NCBI GenBank assembly: GCA_021802545.1
Contig: JAJZRS010000005.1
Span: forward strand, 81,847 to 145,846
DNA length: 64,000 nucleotides
Direction: 5' to 3'
Source: Pseudomonadota bacterium
Lineage (GTDB): Bacteria; Pseudomonadota; Gammaproteobacteria; Burkholderiales; JABEVD01
Shown here: piece after piece, positions 52,184 through 62,061 of the stretch
Position numbering within the stretch: position 1 is the first letter of the stretch
Layout: each line of letters begins with the position of its first letter
The notes under the pieces: model-generated
Told to the model about the DNA's origin: nothing
What the model saw: only the letters and a program-made list of their open reading frames with translations
Database searches by the model: none
Program-made: the position numbers and the translations under genes

Positions 52184-52668
52184 TTGACCTTCATGCGGTT
52201 CATGGCATCGCTCGAAATGCTGGCGCTGGCCGCGCCTTTCTGCAGGGTGATGACGAAAGGGCGGTTGACGCCGGAAGGGTTGAAGACGAGCCTCTGATCC
52301 GGGGGGAGAATGACCCCTTCGACCCGGATCGCGCCGAATCCGACATCGTTTCCAAGATTGCCGCTGCGATAGAAGTTGTCGTCAGCGATTTCCTGCCAAT
52401 CGCCCTGGTCGTTCTTTTTCCAGAAGGCATAGCTGTCCCCCTGGCCCTGCCATGCGATCGTCTCTCCGCTGTCCTGCGCATCTTCCGCGGTCTGCTCGAG
52501 CATGTCGGCAAGGCGCGATGCTTCGATCTGCACGGCCTGGCTGTCGCTGGGCGAGATGTTGACGACCACGGCGGCTGCCACGATGCCCATCAGGAGCATG
52601 ACGACCAGGATTTCGACCAGCGTGAAACCGCGCTGATTAAAGACTCCAGGAACCGATGTCGGCGTCAT
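52180..52668 (-). CDS. gspH: Type II secretion minor pseudopilin H
   Basis: Pseudopilin of 162 residues with prepilin site [14 protein letters not shown] and a C-terminal GspH domain ending near the gspI start. The ATG at 52668 overlaps the end of gspG by 32 bases, longer than the other overlaps in the arm; the resulting leader of 14 residues is still normal for prepilins. Confidence 0.92.
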   Translation of the reverse strand: MTPTSVPGVFNQRGFTLVEILVVMLLMGIVAAAVVVNISPSDSQAVQIEASRLADMLEQTAEDAQDSGETIAWQGQGDSYAFWKKNDQGDWQEIADDNFYRSGNLGNDVGFGAIRVEGVILPPDQRLVFNPSGVNRPFVITLQKGAASASISSDAMNRMKVK

Positions 52669-53065
52669 TGCCTTCGCCGCCTGGTGCGCCGTCCGCGCCG
52701 AAGCTGAACACGTCGATCTCGCCGTGCAGTCCGGGATTGAGGTACTGATAGGGCTTGCCCCATGGATCGATGGGGAGGTGCTCTAGATAGCCGCCCGATT
52801 TCCAGTTCGAGGGAACAGGCGGCGTGGTGGGCCTGGCGACCAGGGCCTGCAGCCCCTGCTCGGTCGATGGGTAGCTGTGGTTGTCCAGCTTGTAAAGCTT
52901 GAGCGCCTGCATGATGCTGCCGATGTCCTGCTTGGCTGCGACGGCACGCGCTTCATCGGGGCGGCTCATGATTTTCGGCACGATGAGCGCAGCCAGAATG
53001 CCGATGATCACAATGACCACCATGATTTCGATCAGGGTGAAGCCGCGCTGCATTCTTTTCATCAT
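52637..53065 (-). CDS. gspG: Type II secretion major pseudopilin G
   Basis: Pseudopilin of 142 residues. Leader [42 protein letters not shown] and the calcium-loop ending [12 protein letters not shown] are all present. First gene of the minus arm, divergent from gspC with about 50 bases between starts, so a shared promoter region lies there. Confidence 0.97.
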   Translation of the reverse strand: MMKRMQRGFTLIEIMVVIVIIGILAALIVPKIMSRPDEARAVAAKQDIGSIMQALKLYKLDNHSYPSTEQGLQALVARPTTPPVPSNWKSGGYLEHLPIDPWGKPYQYLNPGLHGEIDVFSFGADGAPGGEGNDADIGSWSL

Positions 53066-53115
53066 TTCGGCTCGTATCGGTTAGAATGGGTTCGGTTGAA
53101 TGGCATTCGGATATT

Positions 53116-53568
53116 ATGATGCATATGCTCCTATCGCTGCAACGGCAGATGGCCTGGCTGATCAATTCGGCCGCGCTCGTTCTCTTGTGCTATCTGGCGG
53201 CGCACTGGACATGGAATTTGCTATCTCCCAAGCAGGTTTCGCTTCAACCCAAGCAGACCCTGCCGCTTCAACCCAGGGAGAGCGGAGTCGCCGCCTACCA
53301 TATATTCGGTGGAGGGCGGACGGATGCCGCGCTTCCCCCCGGAATCAAGCTGGACGGCGTCTTCGCGCCGAAAGGCGGGATGCCCGGTGCCGCCATATTC
53401 AATGAAGCTGGGAAGGGCAACCGCGTCGTGCTGGTCAACGATCAGGTTTCTCCGGGTTTCGTGCTCGAGCAGGTTGCGGGAGATCATGTCGTGCTGGGCC
53501 ATGGCGGCGCGACGCTCACGCTCAAACTCGAATCGATCGCTCCCGAGCTCGATATCGGCTCAAAATGA
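53116..53568 (+). CDS. gspC: Type II secretion protein C (short, no PDZ)
   Basis: Protein of about 150 residues: a membrane segment (about 13-31), a Gln/Pro-rich linker and a homology-region domain (about 55-145; YHIFGGG, KLDGVFAP). It lacks the C-terminal PDZ domain of many GspC proteins, as is common in betaproteobacteria. The frame is open to 53086; I prefer the ATG at 53116 because a -10-like TAGAAT at 53082-53087 and the divergent gspG start need space. It connects the platform to GspD. Confidence 0.85.
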   Translation: MMHMLLSLQRQMAWLINSAALVLLCYLAAHWTWNLLSPKQVSLQPKQTLPLQPRESGVAAYHIFGGGRTDAALPPGIKLDGVFAPKGGMPGAAIFNEAGKGNRVVLVNDQVSPGFVLEQVAGDHVVLGHGGATLTLKLESIAPELDIGSK

Positions 53569-53604
53569 TATGATAATATCTTGTTATTTTTTCGGAATCG
53601 GCTT

Positions 53605-55542
53605 GTGATCAGACGCTTGAAATACCTTCTTGTTCTTCTTTGCCTGGTATCCTTCAGCGTTCGTGCGGAAGACGACAAGGTCACGCTCAATTTCGTCAAC
53701 GCCGATGTCGTTTCGGTGATCAAGGCGGTCGGCAAGATCACGGGCAGGAATTTTCTCATCGATCCCAGGGTGAGAGGGACGGTCAACATCGTCTCCTCAA
53801 AGCCCGTTTCGCATTCCCTGATCTATCCCATACTGCTTTCGGCGTTGCGGCTCCAGGGTTTTGCAGCGGTCGAATCGAACGGAATCACCAAGATTCTTCC
53901 CGAAGCGGATGCGAAGCTGAATTCCGGGACGTTGCTGCTGGAAAAGAAGCCAGCGCATGGCGGCGAACTCGTCACCCAGGTCTATACGCTGAAAAACCAG
54001 TCGGCGAGCCAGATTGTTCCCGTGCTGAGGCCGCTGATTGCGCCCAACAATACGATCAGCGCCTATCCCAACGGCAATGCGCTGGTCATCACGGACTACG
54101 CGGACAACCTCAAGCGCATCGACAGCATCATCGATGCCATAGACCAGTCGGGCGGGCCCGACGTCATTCCCCTGCTGCATGCATCCGCTTTCGATCTCGC
54201 GCAGACCGTGAACAAGCTGATGAACGAAGGCGTGGCCGATCCGGGCCAGCGGCTCGTTGCGGTCGCCGATCCGAGAACGAACAGCCTGGTGCTCCGCTCT
54301 GGCAATACCGCGGCGATCAACATCGCCAGGAATCTGGTCGCGAAGCTGGATACGCAGACCAGCGAGTCGGGCAACATTCATGTCGTCTACCTCAAGAATG
54401 CCTCGGCGGCGAGCCTGGCGAAGACGCTGCGCGGCGCGCTCACAGGAGAAGCAGCCCCTTCCGCACCCGCTTCGAAGGACAGCCATGCTGCGGTTGCCAC
54501 GCCGACGTCGACTTCTTCCGGAGGGGGAATGATCGAAGCCGACGTTGACGCCAATGCCCTCATCATCACCGCGCCGGATGCGATCTACAACAATCTCAGG
54601 GCGGCGATCGACAAGCTGGACGTCAGGCAGGCTGAAATTTACGTCGAGGCATTGGTGGCCGAGGTGAACGTCAACAAGGCAGCCGAATTCGGCGTCCAGT
54701 GGCAATACCTGAACGGCGTCAACGGCACGACAGCGCAGGCCATAGGCGGAACCAATTTCGGCACGGCAGGCGGGGGAGCGAACATCCTCGGCGCCGCAGC
54801 GAATCTGACGAGCGTGGGCCAGGGCCTCAACATCGGGGTCATGAAGGGCCAGGTGAACATTCCCGGGGTGGGTCAGATACTGAACCTGGGGTTGCTGGCG
54901 AGAGCCCTTCAGACCGACGCTGACGCCAACATCCTTTCCACGCCGAACCTGCTTACGCTGGACAACGAGGAGGCCAAGATCGTCGTCGGCCAGAACGTCC
55001 CATTCATCACCGGATCCTATGCGCAGACCGGGACGACCACGACCACTGTGCCCTTCCAGACCTACGAGCGGCAGGACGTCGGCCTTATGCTGAAGATCAA
55101 GCCGCAGATTTCGGCGGGCAACATCGTCAGGCTGAAGATCTACCAGGAAGTTTCCAGCGTGGATCCGACCACCCTCAACAATGCCGCAGGACCGACGACC
55201 AACAAGCGCTCGATCGATTCCACGGTCGTGGTGGACGACGGACAGATCGTCGTGCTCGGCGGGCTGATCCAGGATTCGGTTTCCGACAACGTGAGCAAGG
55301 TGCCGCTTCTGGGCGACATCCCGGTACTCGGCAATCTCTTCAGCTACAAGTCGAGGACCCACAACAAGACCAATCTCATGGTCTTCCTTTCCCCCCACAT
55401 CCTGCGCAACGCAAAGTCCTACCAGGGGCTGACCACGGAGCGCTATGACTACATCACCGGGGTGCAAAGCAAATCCCAGCCGGAAACGAGCTTCCTGTTG
55501 CCGAACGTCAAGGCGCCGGTCCTGCCGCCATTGAAGAAGTGA
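53605..55542 (+). CDS. gspD: Type II secretion outer-membrane secretin D
   Basis: Secretin of about 645 residues. The signal peptide ends SVRA|EDD. N0-N3 domains (about 20-310) are followed by the secretin core (about 350-600) with VPLLGDIPVLGNLF and the closing MVFLSPHIL. A Ser/Thr/Gly-rich loop near 285-305 is in the N3 domain. The GTG at 53605 with GGAA upstream is preferred over a TTG at 53581. No S-domain pilotin-binding tail is obvious. It differs in architecture from the TPR-secretin at 32636-34606. Confidence 0.95.
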   Translation: MIRRLKYLLVLLCLVSFSVRAEDDKVTLNFVNADVVSVIKAVGKITGRNFLIDPRVRGTVNIVSSKPVSHSLIYPILLSALRLQGFAAVESNGITKILPEADAKLNSGTLLLEKKPAHGGELVTQVYTLKNQSASQIVPVLRPLIAPNNTISAYPNGNALVITDYADNLKRIDSIIDAIDQSGGPDVIPLLHASAFDLAQTVNKLMNEGVADPGQRLVAVADPRTNSLVLRSGNTAAINIARNLVAKLDTQTSESGNIHVVYLKNASAASLAKTLRGALTGEAAPSAPASKDSHAAVATPTSTSSGGGMIEADVDANALIITAPDAIYNNLRAAIDKLDVRQAEIYVEALVAEVNVNKAAEFGVQWQYLNGVNGTTAQAIGGTNFGTAGGGANILGAAANLTSVGQGLNIGVMKGQVNIPGVGQILNLGLLARALQTDADANILSTPNLLTLDNEEAKIVVGQNVPFITGSYAQTGTTTTTVPFQTYERQDVGLMLKIKPQISAGNIVRLKIYQEVSSVDPTTLNNAAGPTTNKRSIDSTVVVDDGQIVVLGGLIQDSVSDNVSKVPLLGDIPVLGNLFSYKSRTHNKTNLMVFLSPHILRNAKSYQGLTTERYDYITGVQSKSQPETSFLLPNVKAPVLPPLKK

Positions 55543-55546
55543 AGCC

Positions 55547-56938
55547 ATGCAGCCCAAGAAGCTGATCCCCTATTCCTTTGCGCAGTCGAAAGGGATTTTC
55601 GTCTCCAGCATGGGGCAGGGAGGCGCGGAGATCTGCGTGAGGGAAGGCGCGGGCATCGAGGCGATTGCGGAGGCGAGGCGCACGCTCGGGGTGCCCGTGC
55701 ATGCCGTCCTGCTCGACGAAAAATCTTTCGACAGTAAGCTCTCCGAACTCTATTCCCAGGCTGATTCCGCAGCGCTGGACGATTTCGAGCAGAACATCGA
55801 CCTTTCCAGGATGATCGAGGAAATGCCCAAGATCGAGGATCTCCTGGAGGCGGAAGGGGATGCACCCGTCATCAGGATGATCAATGCGCTGCTCACCCAG
55901 GCGCTCAGGGACAACGCATCCGACATCCACATCGAGATCTTCGAGAACCGCTCCGTCGTCAGGTTCAGGCTGGACGGCACATTGCGCGACATCGTCGAAC
56001 CGCATCGTGCGCTGCATGCCGCCATCGTCTCCAGGATCAAGATCATGGCGCAGCTCGACATCGCAGAGAAAAGGCTGCCCCAGGACGGCAGGATCGCCCT
56101 CAGGATCGCGGGAAAACCCGTCGACGTCCGGGTTTCGACCCTGCCAACCGGGCATGGCGAGCGGGTGGTCATGCGTCTCCTGGACAAGGATGCGGGAAGG
56201 CTCGATCTTTCCAGGCTCGGCATGAGCGACGAGACGCTCATTGAGGTGAACGGGCTGATCAGTCAGCCTCACGGCATCTTCCTCGTCACTGGGCCCACAG
56301 GCTCGGGCAAGACGACGACCCTCTATGCAGCGCTCTCCAGGATCGATGCGCTTGCGATGAACATCATGACGGTCGAGGATCCGATCGAATACGATCTGGA
56401 CGGCATCGGGCAGACTCAGGTCAACCCGAGGATAGACATGAGCTTTGCGAAAGCGCTGCGCGCCATTCTCAGGCAGGATCCCGACGTCATCATGATAGGC
56501 GAAATCAGGGATCTCGAGACGGCCCAGATCGCCGTCCAGGCGAGCCTCACAGGCCACCTCGTGCTCGCCACCCTGCACACCAACGATGCAGCCAGCGCGG
56601 TCACCCGGCTCATCGACATGGGGATAGAGCCTTTCCTGCTCGCCTCCAGCCTGATCGGCGTGCTCGCGCAGCGCCTGGTGCGCAGGCTCTGCAAGGAATG
56701 CCATGGCGCAGGTTGCAAGGCCTGCGACATGAGCGGCTACAAGGGCAGGACGGGCATATACGAGCTCATCACCGTAGACGAAGAATTGCGCCGCTTCATC
56801 CACGATGCCTCGTCCGAGCAGGACATCCGCTTGCACGCAAAGAATGCGGGCATGAAAACCCTCAGGGAAGACGGCATGCGCTGGGTGGACTCGGGATCGA
56901 CCACGCTCGAAGAGCTGCTGCGCGTGACGAAGGACTGA
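55547..56938 (+). CDS. gspE: Type II secretion ATPase E with shortened zinc loop
   Basis: ATPase of 463 residues with a small N-terminal domain and the core: Walker A GPTGSGKTTTLYA, Asp box TVEDPIEY, Walker B IMIGEIRDLETA and His box HLVLATLHTND. The zinc element is unusual: LCKEC-HGAG-CKAC has only four residues between the two Cys pairs, where about 25-35 are normal. The core is otherwise intact, so it is likely functional. It follows gspD after 4 bases. Confidence 0.95.
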   Translation: MQPKKLIPYSFAQSKGIFVSSMGQGGAEICVREGAGIEAIAEARRTLGVPVHAVLLDEKSFDSKLSELYSQADSAALDDFEQNIDLSRMIEEMPKIEDLLEAEGDAPVIRMINALLTQALRDNASDIHIEIFENRSVVRFRLDGTLRDIVEPHRALHAAIVSRIKIMAQLDIAEKRLPQDGRIALRIAGKPVDVRVSTLPTGHGERVVMRLLDKDAGRLDLSRLGMSDETLIEVNGLISQPHGIFLVTGPTGSGKTTTLYAALSRIDALAMNIMTVEDPIEYDLDGIGQTQVNPRIDMSFAKALRAILRQDPDVIMIGEIRDLETAQIAVQASLTGHLVLATLHTNDAASAVTRLIDMGIEPFLLASSLIGVLAQRLVRRLCKECHGAGCKACDMSGYKGRTGIYELITVDEELRRFIHDASSEQDIRLHAKNAGMKTLREDGMRWVDSGSTTLEELLRVTKD

Positions 56939-56941
56939 CGC

Positions 56942-58150
56942 ATGACGGCTTTCAGGTACGAGGCCGTCGACAGGAACGGGCAGACTTCAAAGGGGGTCGT
57001 CGAAGTCGACACGGCGCGGCAGGCGAGGGCCCATCTGAGGACGATGGGGCTCGTTCCCGTCTGGGTCAATCCGGTCACGGAAGAGGGCGCATCCCAGAAT
57101 TCATTCCTGAAAAAGCGCTTTTCGTCGGCCCAGCTGAGTCTTTTCACAAGGCAATTCTCGACCCTGCTTTCGGCCGGGCTCACCGTGGAAGCCGCATTGA
57201 ACGCGCTCGTCGAGCAGACGGAGAGCGATTACGCGAGGCAGATCGTCGCGGGCGTCAGGGGAGAAGTGCTCGCCGGCCAGACGCTCGCCCGCGCGCTCGG
57301 AAAATACGGCAGGGTCTTTCCGGAAATCTACCGCGCGCTGGTGCATGCGGGCGAGGAATCGGGAGAGCTTGCGGAAGTCATGCTGAGGCTCGCCGACTAT
57401 GTGGAGAGCCGCAACGCGCTGCGCCAGAAGGTGATGCTTGCCTTCCTCTACCCGGCAGCGGTCACGCTGGTGGCCATCCTGGTGATCACCGGATTGCTCG
57501 TTTACGTCGTTCCCCAGATCGTCGGCGTGTTCAGGCAAAGCCATCAGGCGCTTCCCTTCCTGACTCGGGCGCTCATCGCATCGAGCGATTTTCTGAGGGC
57601 GACCGGCTGGTACTGGCTCGCGCTTTTTGCGGCAGGAATATGGGCCTTCAGGCGCGCGCTGAACAGGGAAAGCTTCAGGTACCGCTGGCACGGCTACCTG
57701 CTCCGTCTGCCCCTGGCGGGCGCACTCATCAGGGGGCTCAACACGGCGAGATTCGCCAATACCCTTTCGATTCTGGTCGGCAGCGGCGTGCCGCTCCTGA
57801 AGGCGCTCCAGGCAGGCTCGATGGTGGTCACGAACCTGCAGCTGCGCGCATCGGTCGAGCATTCCGTCGATCTGGTGAGGGAGGGGGTTTCATTGAGCCG
57901 AGCGCTTTCTGAAGGAAAGAAATTCCCGCCCATGCTGATCCACCTCATCGCGAGCGGGGAAGCGAGCGGAAGGCTCGCGCCCATGCTGGAGCGCGCCAGC
58001 CGCCAGCAGGAGCTCGAGATGGAAGGGAAGACGGCATGGCTCACCGGGTTGATGGAGCCGATCCTCATCGTGACGATGGGCGGAATCGTCCTGCTGATCG
58101 TGCTGGCGATCATGCTGCCCATCATCGGCATGAACCAGCTGGTCAGGTAG
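56942..58150 (+). CDS. gspF: Type II secretion inner-membrane protein F
   Basis: Platform protein of 402 residues with two T2SSF domains (about 70-190 and 270-395) and three membrane helices. Signatures are FTRQFSTLLSAGLTVEAAL and the C-terminal LAIMLPIIGMNQLV. It follows gspE after 3 bases and is the last gene of the plus arm; the 57 bases to surE hold no clear terminator. Confidence 0.96.
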   Translation: MTAFRYEAVDRNGQTSKGVVEVDTARQARAHLRTMGLVPVWVNPVTEEGASQNSFLKKRFSSAQLSLFTRQFSTLLSAGLTVEAALNALVEQTESDYARQIVAGVRGEVLAGQTLARALGKYGRVFPEIYRALVHAGEESGELAEVMLRLADYVESRNALRQKVMLAFLYPAAVTLVAILVITGLLVYVVPQIVGVFRQSHQALPFLTRALIASSDFLRATGWYWLALFAAGIWAFRRALNRESFRYRWHGYLLRLPLAGALIRGLNTARFANTLSILVGSGVPLLKALQAGSMVVTNLQLRASVEHSVDLVREGVSLSRALSEGKKFPPMLIHLIASGEASGRLAPMLERASRQQELEMEGKTAWLTGLMEPILIVTMGGIVLLIVLAIMLPIIGMNQLVR

Positions 58151-58207
58151 CTTGATTTATCCTCTGTTTTTCAGCACAATCGACGGGTTGAATCCACCCA
58201 TCCTGCC

Positions 58208-58942
58208 ATGCGCATCCTGATCAGCAACGACGACGGCTATTTCTCCCCGGGTATCGCCTGCCTCGCCGAGACGCTTTCGAAAATCGCCGAAGTCACCGTG
58301 GTCGCCCCCGAGCGGGACAGGAGCGGGGCGAGCAATTCGCTCACGCTCGACCGGCCGCTCAACCTGAGGCGCGCCCACAGCGGCTTCTATTACGTCAACG
58401 GAACGCCGACCGATTGCGTTCATCTGGCCGTCACCGGGATGCTGGACGAATTGCCGGACATGGTCGTCTCAGGGATCAATCACGGCGCGAACATGGGGGA
58501 CGACACGATTTATTCGGGGACGGTCGCGGCGGCCACCGAAGGCTATCTGCTCGGCGTTCCCTCGATCGCCGTCTCGCTCGTCGGCGGGGAAAACGGAAAC
58601 TTCATGACGGCGGCGAGAATAGCGCTTGAGCTCGTCGAGAAGCACGCTTCTATCAAGGAGCCCATGCTGCTCAACGTCAACGTCCCGGACCTGCCTTACG
58701 AGCAGATTTCTGGCATCAGGGCGACGCGGCTGGGGAAAAGGCACAAGGCCGAGCCCGTGGTGAAGACCAGGAACCCCAGGGGGGAGACAGTTTACTGGGT
58801 CGGCCCGGCAGGGGCGGCCCAGGACATCGCGGAGGACACCGATTTTTACGCCGTCTCGAAAGGAATGGTTTCTGTGACCCCGTTGCAGATCGACCTGACG
58901 CGCTACAACCAGATGGACATGCTGAAGAAATGGCTGACCTGA
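58208..58942 (+). CDS. surE: 5'/3'-nucleotidase SurE
   Basis: Metal-dependent nucleoside monophosphatase linked to stationary-phase survival. The 244-residue product has N-terminal [11 protein letters not shown] with the metal-binding Asp pair, NGTPTDCVH and the [19 protein letters not shown] segment. It starts the common surE-pcm-nlpD run and overlaps pcm by 13 bases. Confidence 0.97.
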   Translation: MRILISNDDGYFSPGIACLAETLSKIAEVTVVAPERDRSGASNSLTLDRPLNLRRAHSGFYYVNGTPTDCVHLAVTGMLDELPDMVVSGINHGANMGDDTIYSGTVAAATEGYLLGVPSIAVSLVGGENGNFMTAARIALELVEKHASIKEPMLLNVNVPDLPYEQISGIRATRLGKRHKAEPVVKTRNPRGETVYWVGPAGAAQDIAEDTDFYAVSKGMVSVTPLQIDLTRYNQMDMLKKWLT

Positions 58943-59595
58943 TCAAGCGCCACAACGGCATAGGCATGACTTCGCAGCGCACCCGTTCGCGCATGGTCGA
59001 ACGGCTCAGGGAGCAGGGGATCAGGGACGAGGAAGTGCTCCAGGCGATGAATTCCGTGCCGAGGCACATCTTCGTCGACGAAGCGCTGGCGAGCCGCGCC
59101 TACGACGACGTTTCGCTGCCCATAGGATTCGGGCAGACCATCTCCAACCCGAAGATCGTCGCGCGCATGCTCGAATTGCTCAATTCCGGGGGAAAGCTCG
59201 CCAAGGTGCTCGAGATCGGGACGGGGTGCGGCTACCAGGCGGCCGTCCTGTCCAAGGTCGCCAAGGAAGTGTATTCGGTCGAGCGCATCGCGCCACTGCT
59301 TTCCAAGGCCAGGAATTCGCTCAAGGAGCTGCGCATACACAACGTCAAGCTCCGCCATGCCGACGGCAATCTCGGCTCGAAGGATGGCGCGCCATTCGAC
59401 GGCATCGTGATGGCCGCTGCAGCCACGCATGTGCCGAAAGCCCTGCTGGACCAGCTCGCCATCGGTGGTAGAATGGTCCTTCCCCTGGGCGGGCAGGAAC
59501 AGCGTTTGTGCCTCATCGAGCGGGATTCCCGCGGTTTTTCGGAAACGATCATGGACGAGGTGAAATTCGTGCCCCTTCTTCCCGGCACAAACTGA
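58930..59595 (+). CDS. pcm: Protein-L-isoaspartate O-methyltransferase
   Basis: Repairs isoaspartyl damage in proteins using SAM. The 221 residues carry [28 protein letters not shown] N-terminal signature pieces ([16 protein letters not shown]), the SAM-binding EIGTGCGYQ and the [10 protein letters not shown] segment. It lies between surE and nlpD, the standard order. Confidence 0.97.
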   Translation: MADLIKRHNGIGMTSQRTRSRMVERLREQGIRDEEVLQAMNSVPRHIFVDEALASRAYDDVSLPIGFGQTISNPKIVARMLELLNSGGKLAKVLEIGTGCGYQAAVLSKVAKEVYSVERIAPLLSKARNSLKELRIHNVKLRHADGNLGSKDGAPFDGIVMAAAATHVPKALLDQLAIGGRMVLPLGGQEQRLCLIERDSRGFSETIMDEVKFVPLLPGTN

Positions 59596-59604
59596 GGAAC
59601 ATCG

Positions 59605-60528
59605 ATGAGATGGATACTGCTTTTTTCCGCTTTCCTTGCTGCCTGCTCGACAGCCCCCAACAGGGCGCCCGTCGTCAAGGGCAGCTCGCGGGCGCCTAGC
59701 CATTCCCATGTTCAGGTCGGGCCTGACTGGAGGCCGCAGACCTATGTGATCAAGCGCGGCGACACGCTTTTCGGGATCGCGCTCGAATTCGGGCTGGATT
59801 ACAAGGAACTCGCGGAATGGAACGGCATCACGGACATCAACAAGATCACCTCCGGGCGGGAACTGAGGCTCACAGCGCCCGAATCCTACGCAGTGACGAG
59901 GCCGCTTTCCCAGGCCGCGCCGGTCACGGCCCCGATGAAACCGGAAGCGCCCGTGGCGACCCAGACGCTTCCCGCGCCTGCGCAGAAGCCTGCCGCCGTA
60001 TCTTCCTCTATCGTCAAGACGCAGCCGGTCGGGCTTGAGCTGCCTTATTCCGATCAGGCCATGGCGAAGCTCGCACCTGTTCAGCCTGCGCCCGCTCCCC
60101 AGCCTGCGCCTCAGACAGCTCCCCAGCCTGCCGAAGTCGGCGGCATCGAATGGGGCTGGCCCGCCCAGGGCAAGGTGGTCGCGGGCTTCAGCGAAACGTC
60201 GAACCTGAAGGGCGTGGACATAGCGGGCAGCATGGGGCAGCCCATCGTGGCGAGCGCGCCAGGAAAGGTCGTCTATACCGGAAGCGGCCTGCGCGGCTAC
60301 GGAAAACTGATCATCATCAAGCACGACAAGACCTATCTTTCGGCCTATGCCCACAACAGCAAGATCCTCGTCAAGGAAGGGGACATCGTCAAGCGGGGCG
60401 AGAAGATCGCCGAGATGGGCAATACGGACGCCGACAAGGTTGAACTCCACTTCGAGATCAGGCGCTTCGGCAAGCCTGTCGATCCCATGAATTTCCTGAA
60501 AGCGAATGATTCGGGTACTCATCGTTGA
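59605..60528 (+). CDS. nlpD: LysM/M23 lipoprotein NlpD (amidase activator)
   Basis: Outer-membrane lipoprotein of 307 residues with lipobox LAAC (Cys 14), one LysM domain (about 47-90; YVIKRGDTLFGIA), a long Pro/Ala/Gln-rich linker and a C-terminal LytM/M23 domain (about 185-300). The catalytic His of M23 enzymes is replaced (NLKGVDIAG), so the domain is degenerate, as in E. coli NlpD, which activates the AmiC amidase instead of cutting peptidoglycan. It overlaps the next gene by 23 bases. Confidence 0.95.
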   Translation: MRWILLFSAFLAACSTAPNRAPVVKGSSRAPSHSHVQVGPDWRPQTYVIKRGDTLFGIALEFGLDYKELAEWNGITDINKITSGRELRLTAPESYAVTRPLSQAAPVTAPMKPEAPVATQTLPAPAQKPAAVSSSIVKTQPVGLELPYSDQAMAKLAPVQPAPAPQPAPQTAPQPAEVGGIEWGWPAQGKVVAGFSETSNLKGVDIAGSMGQPIVASAPGKVVYTGSGLRGYGKLIIIKHDKTYLSAYAHNSKILVKEGDIVKRGEKIAEMGNTDADKVELHFEIRRFGKPVDPMNFLKANDSGTHR

Positions 60529-61138
60529 CGACCATGCGATAGTCAGGCAGGGCCTCAAGCGGATACTTTCCGAGACGCCCGACATGACGGTTGCAGGGGA
60601 GGCTGAAAACGGCGCAGAGGCGCTGAAAAAGATCAGGGAAGGGGAATGGGATGTCGTCCTGCTCGACGTTTCAATGCCGGGCAGGAACGGCGCTGACACC
60701 CTGAAGCAGATCCTTTCCGAGAACAGGGGAGGGAAGGTGCTGATCCTCAGCATGTATCCCGAGGACCAGTACGCGGTCAGGCTGCTGAAAGCCGGCGCAT
60801 CCGGCTACATGACCAAGGAGACTGCGCCCGAGGAGCTCGTCGAGGCGATCAGGAAGGTCGCGCAGGGAAAGAAGTACATCAGCCCGACTTTGGCCGAGCT
60901 GCTTCTCAACGAGCTCGACGGCGACGCGGACAAGCCGCCTCACGACAGGCTGAGCGACAGGGAATACCAGGTGTTCAGGATGCTCGGCTCGGGCAAGACG
61001 GTCTCGGAAATCGCCGCATCGATGTCGCTCAGCGTGAAGACGATCAGCACGCACCGGTCCCATGTCCTCGAAAAGATGAAGCTCAAGAACAACGCGGAGA
61101 TCACCCTCTACGCAATCCAGAACGGCCTCGTCGATTAG
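60506..61138 (+). CDS. NarL/FixJ-family response regulator
   Basis: DNA-binding response regulator of 210 residues. The receiver domain (1-120) has the acidic pair VDDH, phospho-acceptor Asp54 in LLDVSMPG and the conserved Lys104 in YMTKE. The LuxR-type helix-turn-helix (about 145-205) contains [16 protein letters not shown] and [16 protein letters not shown]. No histidine kinase is adjacent, so it is an orphan here. It takes the place after nlpD where rpoS is often found. It overlaps nlpD by 23 bases and converges on smpB with a 4-base overlap. Confidence 0.93.
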   Translation: MIRVLIVDDHAIVRQGLKRILSETPDMTVAGEAENGAEALKKIREGEWDVVLLDVSMPGRNGADTLKQILSENRGGKVLILSMYPEDQYAVRLLKAGASGYMTKETAPEELVEAIRKVAQGKKYISPTLAELLLNELDGDADKPPHDRLSDREYQVFRMLGSGKTVSEIAASMSLSVKTISTHRSHVLEKMKLKNNAEITLYAIQNGLVD

Positions 61139-61575
61139 GAGCGCATCAGGCGCTGCTTCTCCCTCTCCCAGTCGCGCTCCTTCTCCGCTTCGCGCTTGTC
61201 GTACTGCTTCTTTCCCTTGGCGAGACCGACCTCGATCTTGATCCGCCCGCGGCTGTAGTGCATGTCGAGCGGAACGAGGGTGTATCCGGCGCGCTCGACC
61301 TTGCCGATCAGCTTCCTGATCTCCTCGGCATGAAGCAGCAGCTTCCTGGTCCTCAGGGGATCGGGATTGATATGGGTTGAAGCGGTGGGCAATGGGCTGA
61401 TGTGGCAGCCGATGATGTACACCTCATCTCCCTTGACGACGACGTAGGATTCCTTCAGATTGACCCTTCCGGCACGGATCGCCTTGACTTCCCATCCCTC
61501 GAGAGCGACGCCGGCCTCATACTTCTCTTCGATGAAGTAGTCGTGGAAGGCCTTTTTGTTCTGGGCGATGCTCAT
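61135..61575 (-). CDS. smpB: SsrA-binding protein SmpB
   Basis: tmRNA partner needed for trans-translation rescue of stalled ribosomes. The 146-residue product has [22 protein letters not shown] at its start (quoted here only to fix the start), [16 protein letters not shown] and a C-terminal basic helix [17 protein letters not shown]. The ATG at 61575 gives the normal N-terminus; the frame extends ten codons upstream. It is divergent from ratA, a classical arrangement. Confidence 0.97.
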   Translation of the reverse strand: MSIAQNKKAFHDYFIEEKYEAGVALEGWEVKAIRAGRVNLKESYVVVKGDEVYIIGCHISPLPTASTHINPDPLRTRKLLLHAEEIRKLIGKVERAGYTLVPLDMHYSRGRIKIEVGLAKGKKQYDKREAEKERDWEREKQRLMRS

Positions 61576-61623
61576 GAAGATACGGAAAATGAGATAAAAT
61601 GCCATTTTACCAGCAATCAGCTT

Positions 61624-62061
61624 ATGGCTTTAGTCGAAAAAACGGTACTGGTTCATCATTCCGCCGAGCAGATGTTCGCTCTCGTGGACGACATAGCGGC
61701 TTATCCTTCCTTCCTGCCCTGGTGCGGCGGAGCTTCAGTCGATCCCAAGGAAGAGGACGGGCTGGTTCACGCCACCGTGATGATCGATTTCCACCACGTC
61801 AAGAAGTCCTTCACGACGGAGAACAGGCGAGAGGCGCCCAATCTGATCGAAATGAAGCTGGTCGACGGCCCTTTCGACATACTCGACGGCAGCTGGCGCT
61901 TCATCGGGCTCGGGACGGATGCCTGCAAGATAGAATTCAGGCTGCATTACGAATTTTCGAACAAGCTGCTCGAGACGCTCGTCGGCCCGATTTTCAACAT
62001 GATCGCGAACAGCTTCGTCGACGCCTTCGCGAAGAGAGCTGAGAAGGTATACAGGAAATGA
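61624..62061 (+). CDS. ratA: RatA/COQ10-like START-domain protein
   Basis: Single polyketide cyclase/START domain protein of 145 residues, with [26 protein letters not shown] at the N-terminus (the hallmark of the Coq10/RatA group is the Y-P-x-F-L-P-W segment) and the [14 protein letters not shown]-terminal helix. E. coli RatA inhibits ribosome subunit joining, and eukaryotic relatives bind ubiquinone. Start at ATG 61624; the 48-base gap to smpB must hold both promoters. It overlaps rnfH by 4 bases. Confidence 0.95.
   Translation: MALVEKTVLVHHSAEQMFALVDDIAAYPSFLPWCGGASVDPKEEDGLVHATVMIDFHHVKKSFTTENRREAPNLIEMKLVDGPFDILDGSWRFIGLGTDACKIEFRLHYEFSNKLLETLVGPIFNMIANSFVDAFAKRAEKVYRK

Noticed and set aside
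53797..55557. Long minus-strand frames opposite gspD, gspE and surE-nlpD (53797-55557, 55508-56836, 58903-60753)
   Set aside because: All lie wholly or almost wholly opposite well-supported genes and give Arg/His/Asp-rich products without recognisable domains.
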